64,000 nt of DNA from Rhodopseudomonas sp. P2A-2r. GTDB taxonomy: Bacteria; Pseudomonadota; Alphaproteobacteria; Rhizobiales; Xanthobacteraceae. The notes beneath the pieces were generated by a model, which was not told where the DNA came from, searched no databases, and saw nothing but the letters and a program-made list of their open reading frames with translations. A program made the translations under genes and the position numbers. The stretch lies in the NCBI RefSeq assembly GCF_026015985.1, contig NZ_CP110389.1, positions 620,001 through 684,000 on the forward strand. Reading direction: 5' to 3'. Positions 1 to 8,807 of this stretch are shown in pieces. The number at the start of each line of letters is the position of its first letter. The first letter of the stretch is position 1.

Positions 1-207
1 GAAATCACACTGGCGACGCGGGTCCGCGTGCAGCCGTTCCGCCGCGCCCAGTTCCGCAATCTCGGGCGTTTAGCGAAGTCGCAGATGGAGCACGACCGCG
101 TCGTCGTCGCGATCATGCGCGGCGACCGCATCGGTGCGGCGAATGCCATGCGCGCGCATATCGAACTGGTGCGCGGCGAGTATGAGCTTTACGCGGTGTC
201 GGTGTAG
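1..207 (+). CDS. GntR-family regulator, C-terminal end (partial)
   Basis: The reading frame is open from base 1 to a TAG at 205-207, giving the last 68 residues of a protein that starts left of the window. The tail contains HDRVVVAIMRGD and AMRAHIELVRGEY, typical of the last helices of the FCD ligand-binding domain of FadR-type GntR regulators. The gene converges on the allophanate/biuret hydrolase genes, so it is probably their ligand-responsive regulator; that link is inference from position and from a palindrome upstream of the hydrolase pair. The DNA-binding half is not visible, so the family call rests on the C-terminal helices alone. Confidence 0.7.
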   Translation, partial: EITLATRVRVQPFRRAQFRNLGRLAKSQMEHDRVVVAIMRGDRIGAANAMRAHIELVRGEYELYAVSV

Positions 208-215
208 GGCCTTCT

Positions 216-357
216 CGTGTTCCCCGGACGCGGTGCACTGCGCCGCATAGCGGCGTGGTGCGCCGCAGATCCGGGGCCCCGCTTCGCCGGACGGGAGAAC
301 CGGGATCCCGGATCTGCGGAGCGGCATAAGAATGCCGCACCGCGTCCGGGACACGAG
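216..357. repeat. Palindromic dispersed repeat, copy 1
   Basis: The element starts with CCCCGGACGCGGTGCACTG and ends with the inverted CCGCACCGCGTCCGGG, with inner arms CGCAGATCCGGGG and CCCGGATCTGCGG. Similar elements lie at 15,588-15,735, 20,330-20,472 and 21,066-21,230. This copy fills the gap between two convergent genes, so it could act as a bidirectional transcription terminator. Confidence 0.8.
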
Positions 358-359
358 AC

Positions 360-2174
360 CTACTTCCCCGCACCCTCTGCCGCATAAGCCCGCCAGCCGC
401 CGAAGCCGGAGATGTCGCGGGCGCCTTGCAGCGCTGCGGGCTCGGCGAGGAATCCCTTCACGCTGGTGCCATCCGCGAGCTGCAGCGTGCCGATTGCCAT
501 TGGCGATGGAATCGCGGCGACGAATTCGCCGAACGCCGCCGCCGTCAGCGCCCAGATTTCCACGGCGATCGCCGAACCGGTGCCGGCCGCGACCCGCAGT
601 AACCCGGGCTTGGCCGGCGTGGTGCCGTCGAGCGCATAGAAATTGTAGTCCGGCGCGGTGGCGGTCGCCTTGAGCAGGCGGCCGCGGCGCGACGTCAGTT
701 CACCATTCAGCGCCATGCCGGATAGGTGCGCGCCGACCACGGCGATGGCGATCTCGTCGCCGCGCAATGCAGCGGGCAGTGCCGCCAGCGGCGGCTGCGG
801 CAGCTTGCTGGCGCCCATGGTGAGTCCGGTATCGGCATGAAACACCCGGCCGATGCTGGCGAGATCCGCGTCGTGCCCGGCCGGCGCCAGCAGGGTGATG
901 CCGAACGGAATGCCGTCGGCCCGCATCGCCGATGGCAGAGCGAGCCCGCACAGGTCGAGCAGATTGACGAAGTTGGTGTAGGTGCCGAGCCTTGAGTTGA
1001 GCTCGATCGGATTGGCCAGCACCTGGGCCGTGGTGTAGGCGGTCGGCGCGGTCGGCAGCACCAGCGCGTCGATCTCCGCGAACGCCGTCTCGGCGGAGCG
1101 CTTGAGGTCCTGCAGCTTGTACAACGCGGCGAAGGTGTCCGTCGCGCTCTGCCGCGCGCCGGCGATGGTGATCTCGCGCGTCACCGGATGAATAGCGTCG
1201 GGCGCCGAGGCCAGCAGGTCGCGGATCACCAGCAGGCGTTCGGCCACCCATGGCCCGTCATAAAGCAGCCGCGCGGTTTCATAGAACGGCTCGATGTCGA
1301 ACTCGACCAGCGTGGCGCCGAGCGACGTCCATCGCTTCAGCGCGTCGCCATAGGCTTTCTCGGATACCGTATCGCCGAAGAAGATCAGCTGGCCGTTGCG
1401 CGGCACGCCCAGCCGCAGCGCCTTGGGAAATTCTGTCAGTGCGCCGACCTCGCGCGGGCGTGAAAACGAGTCCTGCGGATCGTAGCCGCCCATTATGTCG
1501 AGCGCCGTCATCGCGTCATCGACGGTCAGCGCGAAGATCGACACGCAGTCCAGCGTCCGGCATGCCGGCACCACGCCGGCGGTAGGCACCAGGCCGAGGC
1601 TTGGCTTGAGGCCGACGATGTTGTTGAGCATCGCCGGCACCCGGCCGGAGCCGGCGGTATCGGTGCCGAGCGAGAACGGCACCAGCCCTGCGGAGACGGC
1701 AACCGCGGAGCCGGAGCTCGAGCCGCCCGGCACCAGGTCGTCGCGCACCGCGTTCTTCGGAATGCCGTAGGGCGAGCGCACGCCGACGAGACCCGTCGCG
1801 AACTGGTCGAGATTGGTCTTGCCGATGACGATGGCGCCGGCGGCGCGCAGCCGCGCCACGGCGCTGGCGTCGCGGGTCGGCGTATAGGCGAAGGCCGGGC
1901 AGGCGGCGGTGGTCGGCAGGCCGGCCACATCGATATTGTCCTTCACTGCCACCGGCACGCCGTACAGCGGGAGCGTCGACGCGTCCTTAGCTGACAGCGC
2001 TTCGGCTTCGGCGATCGCTTCGGCCTCAACGCGCAGGCTGATGAAGATGGCGGGATCGTTGTGATCGCGGATGCGCTGAAAGGTGCGGGCGACCGTCTGC
2101 GCGGGCGTTACGGTGCCGGCGCGATGCGCGGCGACGATCTCGGCGATGGTTTCGGTGATCGCGCTCATCGTCAT
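360..2174 (-). CDS. atzF: Allophanate hydrolase (amidase-signature family)
   Basis: 604 residues, the usual size of AtzF. AtzF splits allophanate to ammonia and CO2, the last step of biuret, cyanurate or urea-carboxylase pathways. The amidase-signature core is in the N-terminal two thirds. The catalytic Lys is near residue 78 (VKDNID), the cis-Ser is about residue 152 in GGSSSGSA, and the nucleophile is S176 in GTDTAGSGR. The last ~150 residues form the AtzF-specific C-terminal domain. The start ATG overlaps the stop of the upstream hydrolase gene (ATGA), so the two are translationally coupled. No urea carboxylase gene lies nearby, which favours a biuret route. A generic amidase is less likely given the length and C-terminal domain. 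Confidence 0.9.
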   Translation of the reverse strand: MTMSAITETIAEIVAAHRAGTVTPAQTVARTFQRIRDHNDPAIFISLRVEAEAIAEAEALSAKDASTLPLYGVPVAVKDNIDVAGLPTTAACPAFAYTPTRDASAVARLRAAGAIVIGKTNLDQFATGLVGVRSPYGIPKNAVRDDLVPGGSSSGSAVAVSAGLVPFSLGTDTAGSGRVPAMLNNIVGLKPSLGLVPTAGVVPACRTLDCVSIFALTVDDAMTALDIMGGYDPQDSFSRPREVGALTEFPKALRLGVPRNGQLIFFGDTVSEKAYGDALKRWTSLGATLVEFDIEPFYETARLLYDGPWVAERLLVIRDLLASAPDAIHPVTREITIAGARQSATDTFAALYKLQDLKRSAETAFAEIDALVLPTAPTAYTTAQVLANPIELNSRLGTYTNFVNLLDLCGLALPSAMRADGIPFGITLLAPAGHDADLASIGRVFHADTGLTMGASKLPQPPLAALPAALRGDEIAIAVVGAHLSGMALNGELTSRRGRLLKATATAPDYNFYALDGTTPAKPGLLRVAAGTGSAIAVEIWALTAAAFGEFVAAIPSPMAIGTLQLADGTSVKGFLAEPAALQGARDISGFGGWRAYAAEGAGK

Positions 2175-2890
2175 GCTCCCGTTGCTGCGTTGCCGGACGG
2201 CTCCGGCATGGTCGTCATCGCTTGAAGGACGCGCGCGGAGTCGCTGACCCAGCCGAAGATGCCGCCCTGGGCCTTGATCATCTGCAGTCCCATCTCGTGA
2301 AATTCAGGAAAGTACGACGCGCAGCCGTCGGCCAGCACGATGCAGCGATAGCCGCGGTCGTTGGCTTCGCGCACCGTGGTGTTGACGCAGACCTCGGTGG
2401 TGACGCCGCACACCAGCAGCGTATCGATATCGCGCGCCTTGAGGTCGGCGCCGAGCGTGGTGGCGTAGAACGCGCCCTTGCCGGGCTTGTCGATGACGAT
2501 CTCGCCCTCGACCGGGTACAGTTCGGGGATGATGTCGTGGCCGGCCTCGCCGCGAATGAGGATGCGCCCCATCGGTCCGGGGTCGCCGATCCGCAAGCTC
2601 GGCGCGCCGCGCTGGATTTTTGCCGGCGGCGCATCGGAAAGGTCGGGCAGGTGGCCTTCGCGGGTATGCACGACCATCATGCCGGTCTCGCGCGCCGCCT
2701 TCAGCACTGCGGCGATCGGTGAAACCGCGCGTGCCAGCAGTGCCACATCGTTGCCGAGCGTCTCGCCAAATCCGCCCGGCTCCATGAAGTCGCGCTGCAT
2801 GTCGATGATCAGCAGTGCTGTCGCCCCCCAGTTCACGTCGATGGGGCCCGGCTCGGCAGCGACCGTCGTCGTAAGCAGCGAGTCTGTCAT
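2171..2890 (-). CDS. Cysteine hydrolase of the isochorismatase family, probable biuret amidohydrolase
   Basis: 239 residues with the Asp-Lys-Cys triad of isochorismatase-like hydrolases: D30 in [11 protein letters not shown]135 in [10 protein letters not shown] and C168 in [10 protein letters not shown]. In this family BiuH turns biuret into allophanate and ammonia. Direct coupling to atzF by a 4-base overlap makes that the best guess, since allophanate is the substrate of the next enzyme. Other cysteine hydrolases (ureidoacrylate or nicotinamide amidases) share the fold, so the substrate is inferred from context. A palindrome lies about 55 bases upstream and the end of a GntR-type gene lies across the operon, suggesting substrate-induced control. 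Confidence 0.8.
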   Translation of the reverse strand: MTDSLLTTTVAAEPGPIDVNWGATALLIIDMQRDFMEPGGFGETLGNDVALLARAVSPIAAVLKAARETGMMVVHTREGHLPDLSDAPPAKIQRGAPSLRIGDPGPMGRILIRGEAGHDIIPELYPVEGEIVIDKPGKGAFYATTLGADLKARDIDTLLVCGVTTEVCVNTTVREANDRGYRCIVLADGCASYFPEFHEMGLQMIKAQGGIFGWVSDSARVLQAMTTMPEPSGNAATGA

Positions 2891-2945
2891 TGCGGAGTCC
2901 TTCGGGTCATCAAGATCACGGACTCAGCGAAGCAAGGCTCATGCC

Positions 2946-2957
2946 ATTGTGTACAAT
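2946..2957. promoter_or_regulatory. Candidate GntR/FCD operator
   Basis: ATTGTGTACAAT is an inverted repeat (ATTGT / ACAAT, 2-base spacer) about 55 bases upstream of the biuret hydrolase start. It resembles the short TTGT...ACAA operators of FCD-type GntR proteins. Assignment to the regulator at bases 1-207 is inference. Confidence 0.4.
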
Positions 2958-3108
2958 ACGGAAGTCTCCCGATATCGTCTAAATATGTTCAATTTCAAGC
3001 GATTAGAACGCATGTCGCAATGTCGCGCAGTCAGCTTCGGTCCGTATTCGCCTCATTTTTGGGCGAAGTCGGACCGTGCTGCATCAAGGAACGCCTGCGG
3101 CTGTCGGA

Positions 3109-3915
3109 TCAGTCCCAGCCGTCGCCCTTGATGCCGGGATTGGCGTAGACGATGCCGCCGTCCACGGCGATGGTGGCGCCGACCACATAGTCGCCGGCGC
3201 GCGAGGCGAGGTAGATCGCCGTGCCCGCCATGTCCTCGTCGGTGCCGATGCGGCCGGCCGGCACTCGCGTCGCCACTTCATCGGCATTGTCGCGCGCCGC
3301 CTTGTTAATGTCGGACTGAAACGGACCCGGGGCGATGGCCGAGACCACCACATGGTCCTTGATCAGCTTCACCGCCATCCGCCGCGTCAGGTGGATCAGG
3401 CCGGATTTGCTGGCGGCGTAGGAATAGGTCTCCATCGGATTGACGAAGATGCCGTCGATCGAGGCGATGTTGATGACCTTGGCCGGCCGCTCGGCGGAGG
3501 CGGCGGCGCGCAGCGGGCCAGCCAGCGCCTTGGTCAGGAAGAACGGCGTCTTGAGATTGAGGTTCATCACCTTGTCCCAGCCGCTCTCGGGGAATTCGTC
3601 GAAGTCGGCGCCCCAGGCGGCGCCGGCATTGTTGACGAGGATGTCGAGTTTCGGTTCGCGCTTGCTGATCTCTGCCGCGAGCATCTCGATGCCCGCCATG
3701 GTGGAGATGTCGATCGGCAGGGCGATGCATTCGCCGGCATATTGCCCGGTCAGCTCCTGTGCGGTGGCCTCGCACGGCCCGGCCTTGCGCGCGGTGATGT
3801 AGACCTTTGCGGCGCCCTGGTTGAGAAAGCCGGCCGCGATCATTCGGCCGATGCCGCGCGAGCCGCCGGTCACCAGCGCCACGCGCCCCTGCAGCGAAAA
3901 CAGATCCTTGAACAT
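3109..3915 (-). CDS. SDR-family NAD(P)-dependent oxidoreductase
   Basis: 268 residues, a classical short-chain dehydrogenase. The cofactor motif TGGSRGIG is at 16-23, NNAG at about 95-98, the catalytic Ser near 152 (INIASIDG), and YxxxK at Y166/K170 (YSYAASK). The C-terminal part, with TRVPAGRIGTDEDMAG and AIYLASRAGDYVVGATIAVDGG, is typical of FabG-like members. The substrate cannot be read from the sequence. It is a single gene with a 218-base gap to the biuret hydrolase operon and 69 bases from the convergently placed end of the deacetylase gene upstream; no operon partner is evident. Confidence 0.85.
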   Translation of the reverse strand: MFKDLFSLQGRVALVTGGSRGIGRMIAAGFLNQGAAKVYITARKAGPCEATAQELTGQYAGECIALPIDISTMAGIEMLAAEISKREPKLDILVNNAGAAWGADFDEFPESGWDKVMNLNLKTPFFLTKALAGPLRAAASAERPAKVINIASIDGIFVNPMETYSYAASKSGLIHLTRRMAVKLIKDHVVVSAIAPGPFQSDINKAARDNADEVATRVPAGRIGTDEDMAGTAIYLASRAGDYVVGATIAVDGGIVYANPGIKGDGWD

Positions 3916-3984
3916 GTTGCCTCCGGTTTGTTGGCCGAAGGTTTGCTGCTGCCCGTCAGGCGAGTCAAGGAAGGGCGGAGTGGG

Positions 3985-5079
3985 CTACGCCGCGGCGAAA
4001 CGGCGGAAACCGTTCCACATGGCGGTGGCGGCGCCGGAGGTCAGCAGCGGCAGGACGTGCTTGTTCTGGTAGTGGCCGTTCAGCGAGACCCGCGGCAGCG
4101 CCATCAGGTGGCCGGCATGGTCCGGAAAGATCATGCCCTTGCGGGTGGTCACCGCGGTGGTGTAGCCGGCGGCCTGGGCCAGCTCATATTCGCGCGGGCC
4201 GGCGGCGTCGCCGTCGCCATAGGGATAAGCGAGGTGACGCACCGGGCGCTGCAACTCGGCTTCGATCCGCGCGCGGCTCGATGCCATTTCCTCGGCAGCC
4301 CCGGCCTCGCTCTGCTTGGCGAGATTGCAGTGGCTGACGCTGTGGGCGCCGATCGTCACCAGCGGATCGGCGGCGAACGCCCTCAACTCGTCCCACGACA
4401 GGCAGAGATCGCGGCTGATGGCGGCTTCGTCGATGCCGTGGCGCCCGCAAAGCGCGGTCATCTCGCGGCGTACGTCGGCCTCGGTCGGCAGCGTCCGCAT
4501 GCGCGTCTGCAGGTCGCAGAAGGCGGTGGCCTTGCCCTGCAGCGTGCTGGTGTCGAGGATCTGGATGGCGCCGTCGCGTTCGACCTCGACGCGATCGGCA
4601 CTCGCCAGCACCATTTCCAGTGCGACCCACCACAGCCTGCCGCGGCCTGCGGCGAAATCGCTGGTTGCATAGACGGTGAGCGGTGCCTCGAACTCGCGCA
4701 TCACCGGCAGCGCGAAATCGCGGTTGTCGCGGTAGCCATCGTCGCAGGTAAAGCAGGCAAAGCGACGGCCGAAATTCCGCTCCGTCAGCCGCTGGTGCAT
4801 CTCGTCCAGGGTGATGATATCGATGCCGCGGGCGCGAACGTGGGCGAGGGTTTCGCGCAAGAACTCCGGGGTGACTTCGAGATGGTGATTGGGCCGGAAC
4901 GGATTGCCGCTGAGCGGGCGGACATGATGCAACATGAAGATGGCGCCGACGCCACCGAAGATCGGCTGCAGCGCATAGTGAGCGCCGCTGAAGTAAAGCG
5001 CTCCCAGGCAGGCGCGGATCATCTGATGGCGAAAAGGCTTCATCGGTAACCTGGTAACGATTCTATCTAAGGTCGACAC
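3985..5079 (-). CDS. Polysaccharide deacetylase family protein (NodB-like)
   Basis: 364 residues from a GTG at 5,079; an ATG at 5,043 (MKPFRHQMIR) preceded by a weak AGG is an equally good start, giving 352 residues. It shows the NodB homology domain of carbohydrate esterase family 4: the metal-binding acidic pair in FTCDDGYRDN (D113/D114) and the two-His motif HSVSH (H246, H250), followed by HLAYPYGDGD. Such enzymes remove N- or O-acetyl groups from cell-surface polysaccharides or peptidoglycan. No signal peptide is obvious, but the hydrophobic stretch around residues 20-50 may anchor it. The substrate is unknown. Confidence 0.85.
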   Translation of the reverse strand: MSTLDRIVTRLPMKPFRHQMIRACLGALYFSGAHYALQPIFGGVGAIFMLHHVRPLSGNPFRPNHHLEVTPEFLRETLAHVRARGIDIITLDEMHQRLTERNFGRRFACFTCDDGYRDNRDFALPVMREFEAPLTVYATSDFAAGRGRLWWVALEMVLASADRVEVERDGAIQILDTSTLQGKATAFCDLQTRMRTLPTEADVRREMTALCGRHGIDEAAISRDLCLSWDELRAFAADPLVTIGAHSVSHCNLAKQSEAGAAEEMASSRARIEAELQRPVRHLAYPYGDGDAAGPREYELAQAAGYTTAVTTRKGMIFPDHAGHLMALPRVSLNGHYQNKHVLPLLTSGAATAMWNGFRRFAAA

Positions 5080-5207
5080 AATCAGAAACGATTGAAGAAA
5101 CCGTTATCCCTGGATACCGCCCGGGCATTGGCCAAGGCGCCATTTCCAGTTTGACAGTCCCGCAAGGGTTTGTTTTCACTTTGTTTCCAGACCCCGCAGG
5201 ACGTCGA

Positions 5208-6605
5208 ATGCACGGATTTTACAGGTGGAGCAACAAATGGTGGCCTGGAATCATTCCCCTTGCCCTGCTTTGGGCGCTTGCGGGCTGGAACTCAACCCAG
5301 CCGTTGGAAGCTGACCTCGCCGCCCGTAGCAATCAGGCCCTGAAGAACACTGTACTCGACAAGACCCGCATTTCGGTAGCCGGTCGTGACGTCAGCTTCG
5401 CGGCCCAGGCGTTTTCCGAGGAAGGCCGGCGCAGCGCGGTCGCCTCGGTGGAGGCCGCGCCCGGGGTCCGACTGGTCAATGACGAGACCCGGCTGGTCGC
5501 CGAGGCCAAGCCGTTCGTCTGGGTCGCCGAACGCGACAATGTCCGGGTGACGCTGTGGGGCACGGCGCCGCTGCCGGCCAGCAAGGCGCGCATCCTGGAA
5601 GCGGCGCGGGCAGCGCTGAACGGCACCGAAGTTTCCGACCGCATGGGCATGGCACGCGGCGCGCCTGCGCGCTTCGATGCCGCGGCCCTGCTGCTGGTCG
5701 ATCAGATGTCCAAGCTGAAGGAGGGCAAGATCGTTCTCTCCGACACCGGCGTCAGCCTGTCCGGCATGGCCCGCGACCTCGGCGGCCGCGAAGCCATCGC
5801 TGCGGCGCTGAAGAACCTGCCCGAGGGTTTTGTCGTAGCCAGCAACGAGGTCAAGGCGCCGCCCTATATCTTCCAGGCCAACAAGGACCCGGTGGCCGTA
5901 ACCCTGACCCTGAGCGGCTACGTGCCGGACAACAATGCCCATGCCGCGCTGGCGGCGGCGGCCGGCCGCAAGTTTCCCAACGAAAAAATCGTCGACAACC
6001 TTAAGGCCAGCATCGGCGCGCCGTCCGGATTCACCGCGGCGGTGACGTCGGCGCTGGGTGCGCTGTCGCGGCTGTCGACCGGCACGCTGGTGGTGTCCGA
6101 CCGCGAAATCAAGCTGTCGGGCGATGCGCTCTATGAGGCGGCGGCCGGGCAGATCCGCGCCGGCCTGACCCGCGAGTTGCCGTTGGGCTGGACCAGCAAG
6201 CCGGAAATCTCGGTCAAGCCGGCGGCCGCGCCGGTGGATGCCACCGTCTGCCAGCAGTTGTTCGCGCAGAACCTGACAAAGGGGCGGATCCGCTTCGAAA
6301 GTTCGAGCGCCTCGATTAACGCGGATTCGGCCGGCCTGCTCGATCGCCTGGTCGAGACGGCGATGCGCTGTCCCTCCACCAATGTGGAAATCGTCGGGCA
6401 CACCGACCGCAGCGGCGCCGAGGAGTTCAATCAGGAGCTGTCGGAAAAGCGTGCTCAGGCGGTGGCGGATTATCTGGTCAAGGCCGGCTTGCCGGCGGAT
6501 CGCTTCACCGCGGTCGGCTATGGCAGCGCGCTGCCCATCGCCTCCAATGACACCGATGAGGGCAAGGCGCAGAATCGGCGGATCGAATTCGTGGTGAGGC
6601 CATAA
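5208..6605 (+). CDS. OmpA-family protein with BON-like repeats
   Basis: 465 residues from ATG 5,208, chosen because AGGA lies just upstream; a longer TTG start at 5,151 lacks a ribosome site. A hydrophobic segment (WWPGIIPLALLWALAGW) near the N terminus is a signal anchor. The middle has repeated BON-like units, seen as recurring VTLTLSGYVPD or ISVAGRDVSF patterns. The last ~120 residues are an OmpA C-terminal peptidoglycan-binding domain (VEIVGHTDRSG, NQELSEKRAQAVADYL, NRRIEFVV). The protein probably links inner membrane and cell wall. It is followed within 2 bases by a small membrane protein gene, and the two likely form an operon with the DinB-fold gene. Confidence 0.88.
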   Translation: MHGFYRWSNKWWPGIIPLALLWALAGWNSTQPLEADLAARSNQALKNTVLDKTRISVAGRDVSFAAQAFSEEGRRSAVASVEAAPGVRLVNDETRLVAEAKPFVWVAERDNVRVTLWGTAPLPASKARILEAARAALNGTEVSDRMGMARGAPARFDAAALLLVDQMSKLKEGKIVLSDTGVSLSGMARDLGGREAIAAALKNLPEGFVVASNEVKAPPYIFQANKDPVAVTLTLSGYVPDNNAHAALAAAAGRKFPNEKIVDNLKASIGAPSGFTAAVTSALGALSRLSTGTLVVSDREIKLSGDALYEAAAGQIRAGLTRELPLGWTSKPEISVKPAAAPVDATVCQQLFAQNLTKGRIRFESSSASINADSAGLLDRLVETAMRCPSTNVEIVGHTDRSGAEEFNQELSEKRAQAVADYLVKAGLPADRFTAVGYGSALPIASNDTDEGKAQNRRIEFVVRP

Positions 6606-6607
6606 CG

Positions 6608-6904
6608 ATGCTCTATCTCGCAACATTTCTGTGGGGCTGGCTGCTCGGCGCGTTCCTGCTCGGGCTCGGCATGGGCTGGATCGCGGTGGTTCGGCGCGGC
6701 AAGACGGTGTCGCGGGCGCTGGCGCAGAAGCTGGCGGCGCTGACGGTGGTGCTGATCGGCGTGTCGCTGGCGAAACTACTGCCCGGCCGGTTCGGCTACT
6801 GGCTCGATCTCGGCCTGGCGCTGTTCGCCTTCTACCTGGTGGGCTGTGCCATCGGCTCAAAGCTGCGCGACTGGGTGGTGTCGCGACCGGCCAAGGTCGT
6901 GTGA
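6608..6904 (+). CDS. Small integral membrane protein
   Basis: 98 residues with about three hydrophobic segments (starting LYLATFLWGWLLGAFLLGLG, then LTVVLIGVSLAKLL and WLDLGLALFAFYLVGCAIG) separated by basic loops. It starts 2 bases after the OmpA-family gene and its stop overlaps the start of the next gene, so the three are co-transcribed. I do not recognise the family. Its position suggests an envelope role together with the OmpA-like protein, but nothing in the sequence proves this. Confidence 0.75.
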   Translation: MLYLATFLWGWLLGAFLLGLGMGWIAVVRRGKTVSRALAQKLAALTVVLIGVSLAKLLPGRFGYWLDLGLALFAFYLVGCAIGSKLRDWVVSRPAKVV

Positions 6905-7434
6905 TGACGGCGGAGCTGAGTGACGCGATGTCGCTGACCGCCCATTACCGCATGTTCGGCCATTACAATGCCTGGGCCAATGAGCGGGTCTACGACGCCG
7001 CAGCGGCACTCAGCGCCGAACAATACCGCGCCGACCGCGGCGCGTTCTTCAAGTCGGTGCATGGCACGCTCAACCATCTGCTGGCCACCGACCGGATCTG
7101 GATGAAGCGGTTTACCGGCGAGGGCGAGGTGCCCGACCGGCTCGACGCCATCCTCTATGACAGCTTCGCGGAACTGCGGGCCGCACGGCAGGCCGAAGAC
7201 GTCCGCATCAAAGCCTATGTGGACGGGCTGGACGCGCAACGCATCGCCGGAACCATCAGCTATCGCCGGGTGTCCTCGCCGGAGGCATTCGTACAGCAGC
7301 TGGCTCCCGCGCTGGCGCACTGGTTCAACCACCAGACCCATCATCGCGGCCAGGTCCACGCGCTGCTGAGCGGGCTCACCGGCGCGGCGCCGGAGCTGGA
7401 TCTGCTGTTTTTCCAGCGTCAGGCAGCGGTGTAG
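6904..7434 (+). CDS. DinB-fold (four-helix metal-binding) protein
   Basis: 176 residues starting at the ATG that overlaps the previous stop (TGATGA). It has the DinB/YfiT-type pattern: an N-terminal HYNAWANERVYDA helix, then HGTLNHLLATDRIW and the C-terminal HWFNHQTHHRGQ, which supply the three metal-binding His residues. These proteins are metal-dependent, often thiol-related enzymes or of unknown activity. This is not DNA polymerase IV, which shares the name dinB. The gene belongs to the OmpA-family operon by overlap; a functional link is not evident. Confidence 0.85.
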   Translation: MTAELSDAMSLTAHYRMFGHYNAWANERVYDAAAALSAEQYRADRGAFFKSVHGTLNHLLATDRIWMKRFTGEGEVPDRLDAILYDSFAELRAARQAEDVRIKAYVDGLDAQRIAGTISYRRVSSPEAFVQQLAPALAHWFNHQTHHRGQVHALLSGLTGAAPELDLLFFQRQAAV

Positions 7435-7717
7435 CGGCCTTTGCGCTCGCCAATGCGGCATTGTGGTCTGCGCGGTCACCGCAATGCTGTCATTTTGCCG
7501 CAGCGGTGCCGGAAAATTGCGCCTCTGGTTTGTTGGACGCGAGCTAATATATTGACGCTGCGACTCTTTTATTCACCTCCGCCGAATTCCTCTTTTTCGT
7601 AAAACACGCTACGAGATTGTCTTCGCGGTCATCCGGCGATGACCCTGGAGACACGAGACGGCGGTGACGCCGAGGCTGCTGACTGCCCCTGGTCGTCAAA
7701 TCGCATTCGAGGTTGAG

Positions 7718-8773
7718 ATGCTGGAAGCAATACGCAGGGCGGTCTCGTTTCTGCGCGAGAAGCAAATCCTGCGCAAACTCGGTGTGCTGATCAGTGTCGC
7801 GGTCATCGCGTTCGCCTGTTACATGCTCTACCATAAGTTGCGCAACATCGACGGCCACAAGGTCTACGAGGCCATGATGGCGACCGAGCCGCGGCTGATC
7901 GGGCTGGCGGCGTTGTCGGTGGCGGCCGGCTATTTCACCCTGACCTTCTACGACTGGTTTGCGGTTCGGGCGATCGGGCGCCGCGACGTGCCCTACCGCG
8001 TCAATGCGCTGGCGGCCTTCGCCAGCTATTCCATCGGCCACAATGTCGGCGCCAGCGTCTTCACCGGCGGCGCGGTGCGCTATCGCATCTATTCGGCATG
8101 GGGCCTCAACGCCATCGACGTCGCCAAGATCTGCTTTCTGGCCGGCCTCACCTTCTGGCTCGGCAACGCCGCGGTGCTCGGCATGGGCATCGCCTATCAT
8201 CCGGAAGCGGCATCGGCGATCGACCATCTGCCGCCATGGCTCAACCGGATCGTGGCGTTCGGCATTCTGGCGGGGCTCGCCGGCTACGTTGCCTGGGTGT
8301 GGGTCAAACCGCGCTGCGTCGGCCGTGGTCACTGGTCGGTGGAGCTGCCCGGCGGCCCGCTGACCCTGCTGCAGATCGTCATCGGCATCGTCGATCTCGG
8401 CTTCTGCGCGCTGGCCATGTATATGCTGGTGCCGGAAGAGCCCAATCTCGGCTTCGTCGTGGTGGCGGTCATTTTCGTGTCGGCGACGCTGCTCGGCTTC
8501 GCCAGCCATTCGCCGGGCGGGCTCGGCGTGTTCGACGCCGCCATGCTGGTCGGCCTGTGGCAGATGGACAAGGAAGAGCTGCTGGCCGGCATGCTGCTGT
8601 TTCGCGTGCTGTATTATCTGGCGCCATTCTTCATCTCTGTAATCTTGCTGACGTGTCGGGAGATTATCGTGGGCGCGCAATCCAAGAAGATTCGCGAGAT
8701 GGCGGCGGCGCTCGAGGTTGAAGCCCAATCCGATCGCCGCCATCTCAAGGAACAGGGCGGCTCCGGCGCCTGA
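7718..8773 (+). CDS. YbhN/UPF0104-like membrane protein (LPG synthase transmembrane family)
   Basis: 351 residues from ATG 7,718, preceded by GAGG; a GTG at 7,664 would add 18 residues. There are about eight hydrophobic segments with the family signature SYSIGHNVGASVFTGGAVRYRIY and the late SHSPGGLGVFDAAML. The fold matches the transmembrane flippase part of lysyl-phosphatidylglycerol synthases, but the cytosolic aminoacyl-transferase domain is missing, as in YbhN proteins. Lipid transport or flipping is therefore the likely role. It lies 34 bases upstream of phoR with the same orientation. A link to phosphate-controlled lipid change is possible but inferred. Confidence 0.8.
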   Translation: MLEAIRRAVSFLREKQILRKLGVLISVAVIAFACYMLYHKLRNIDGHKVYEAMMATEPRLIGLAALSVAAGYFTLTFYDWFAVRAIGRRDVPYRVNALAAFASYSIGHNVGASVFTGGAVRYRIYSAWGLNAIDVAKICFLAGLTFWLGNAAVLGMGIAYHPEAASAIDHLPPWLNRIVAFGILAGLAGYVAWVWVKPRCVGRGHWSVELPGGPLTLLQIVIGIVDLGFCALAMYMLVPEEPNLGFVVVAVIFVSATLLGFASHSPGGLGVFDAAMLVGLWQMDKEELLAGMLLFRVLYYLAPFFISVILLTCREIIVGAQSKKIREMAAALEVEAQSDRRHLKEQGGSGA

Positions 8774-8807
8774 TCGTCAAATCCGGAGCAGGGAGACGTT
8801 CCGCCAA

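Noticed and set aside
3076..5049. A 657-residue open frame on the plus strand
   Set aside because: It lies opposite the SDR and deacetylase genes and has the Gly/Ala/Arg/His-rich make-up of an antisense shadow in GC-rich DNA.
5292..6860. A 522-residue minus-strand frame
   Set aside because: Antisense to the OmpA-family gene; composition is Arg/Gly/Asp-heavy and there is no motif.
6904..7434. DNA polymerase IV called from the name DinB
   Set aside because: This is the four-helix DinB/YfiT metal protein; the real polymerase IV is at 57,983.
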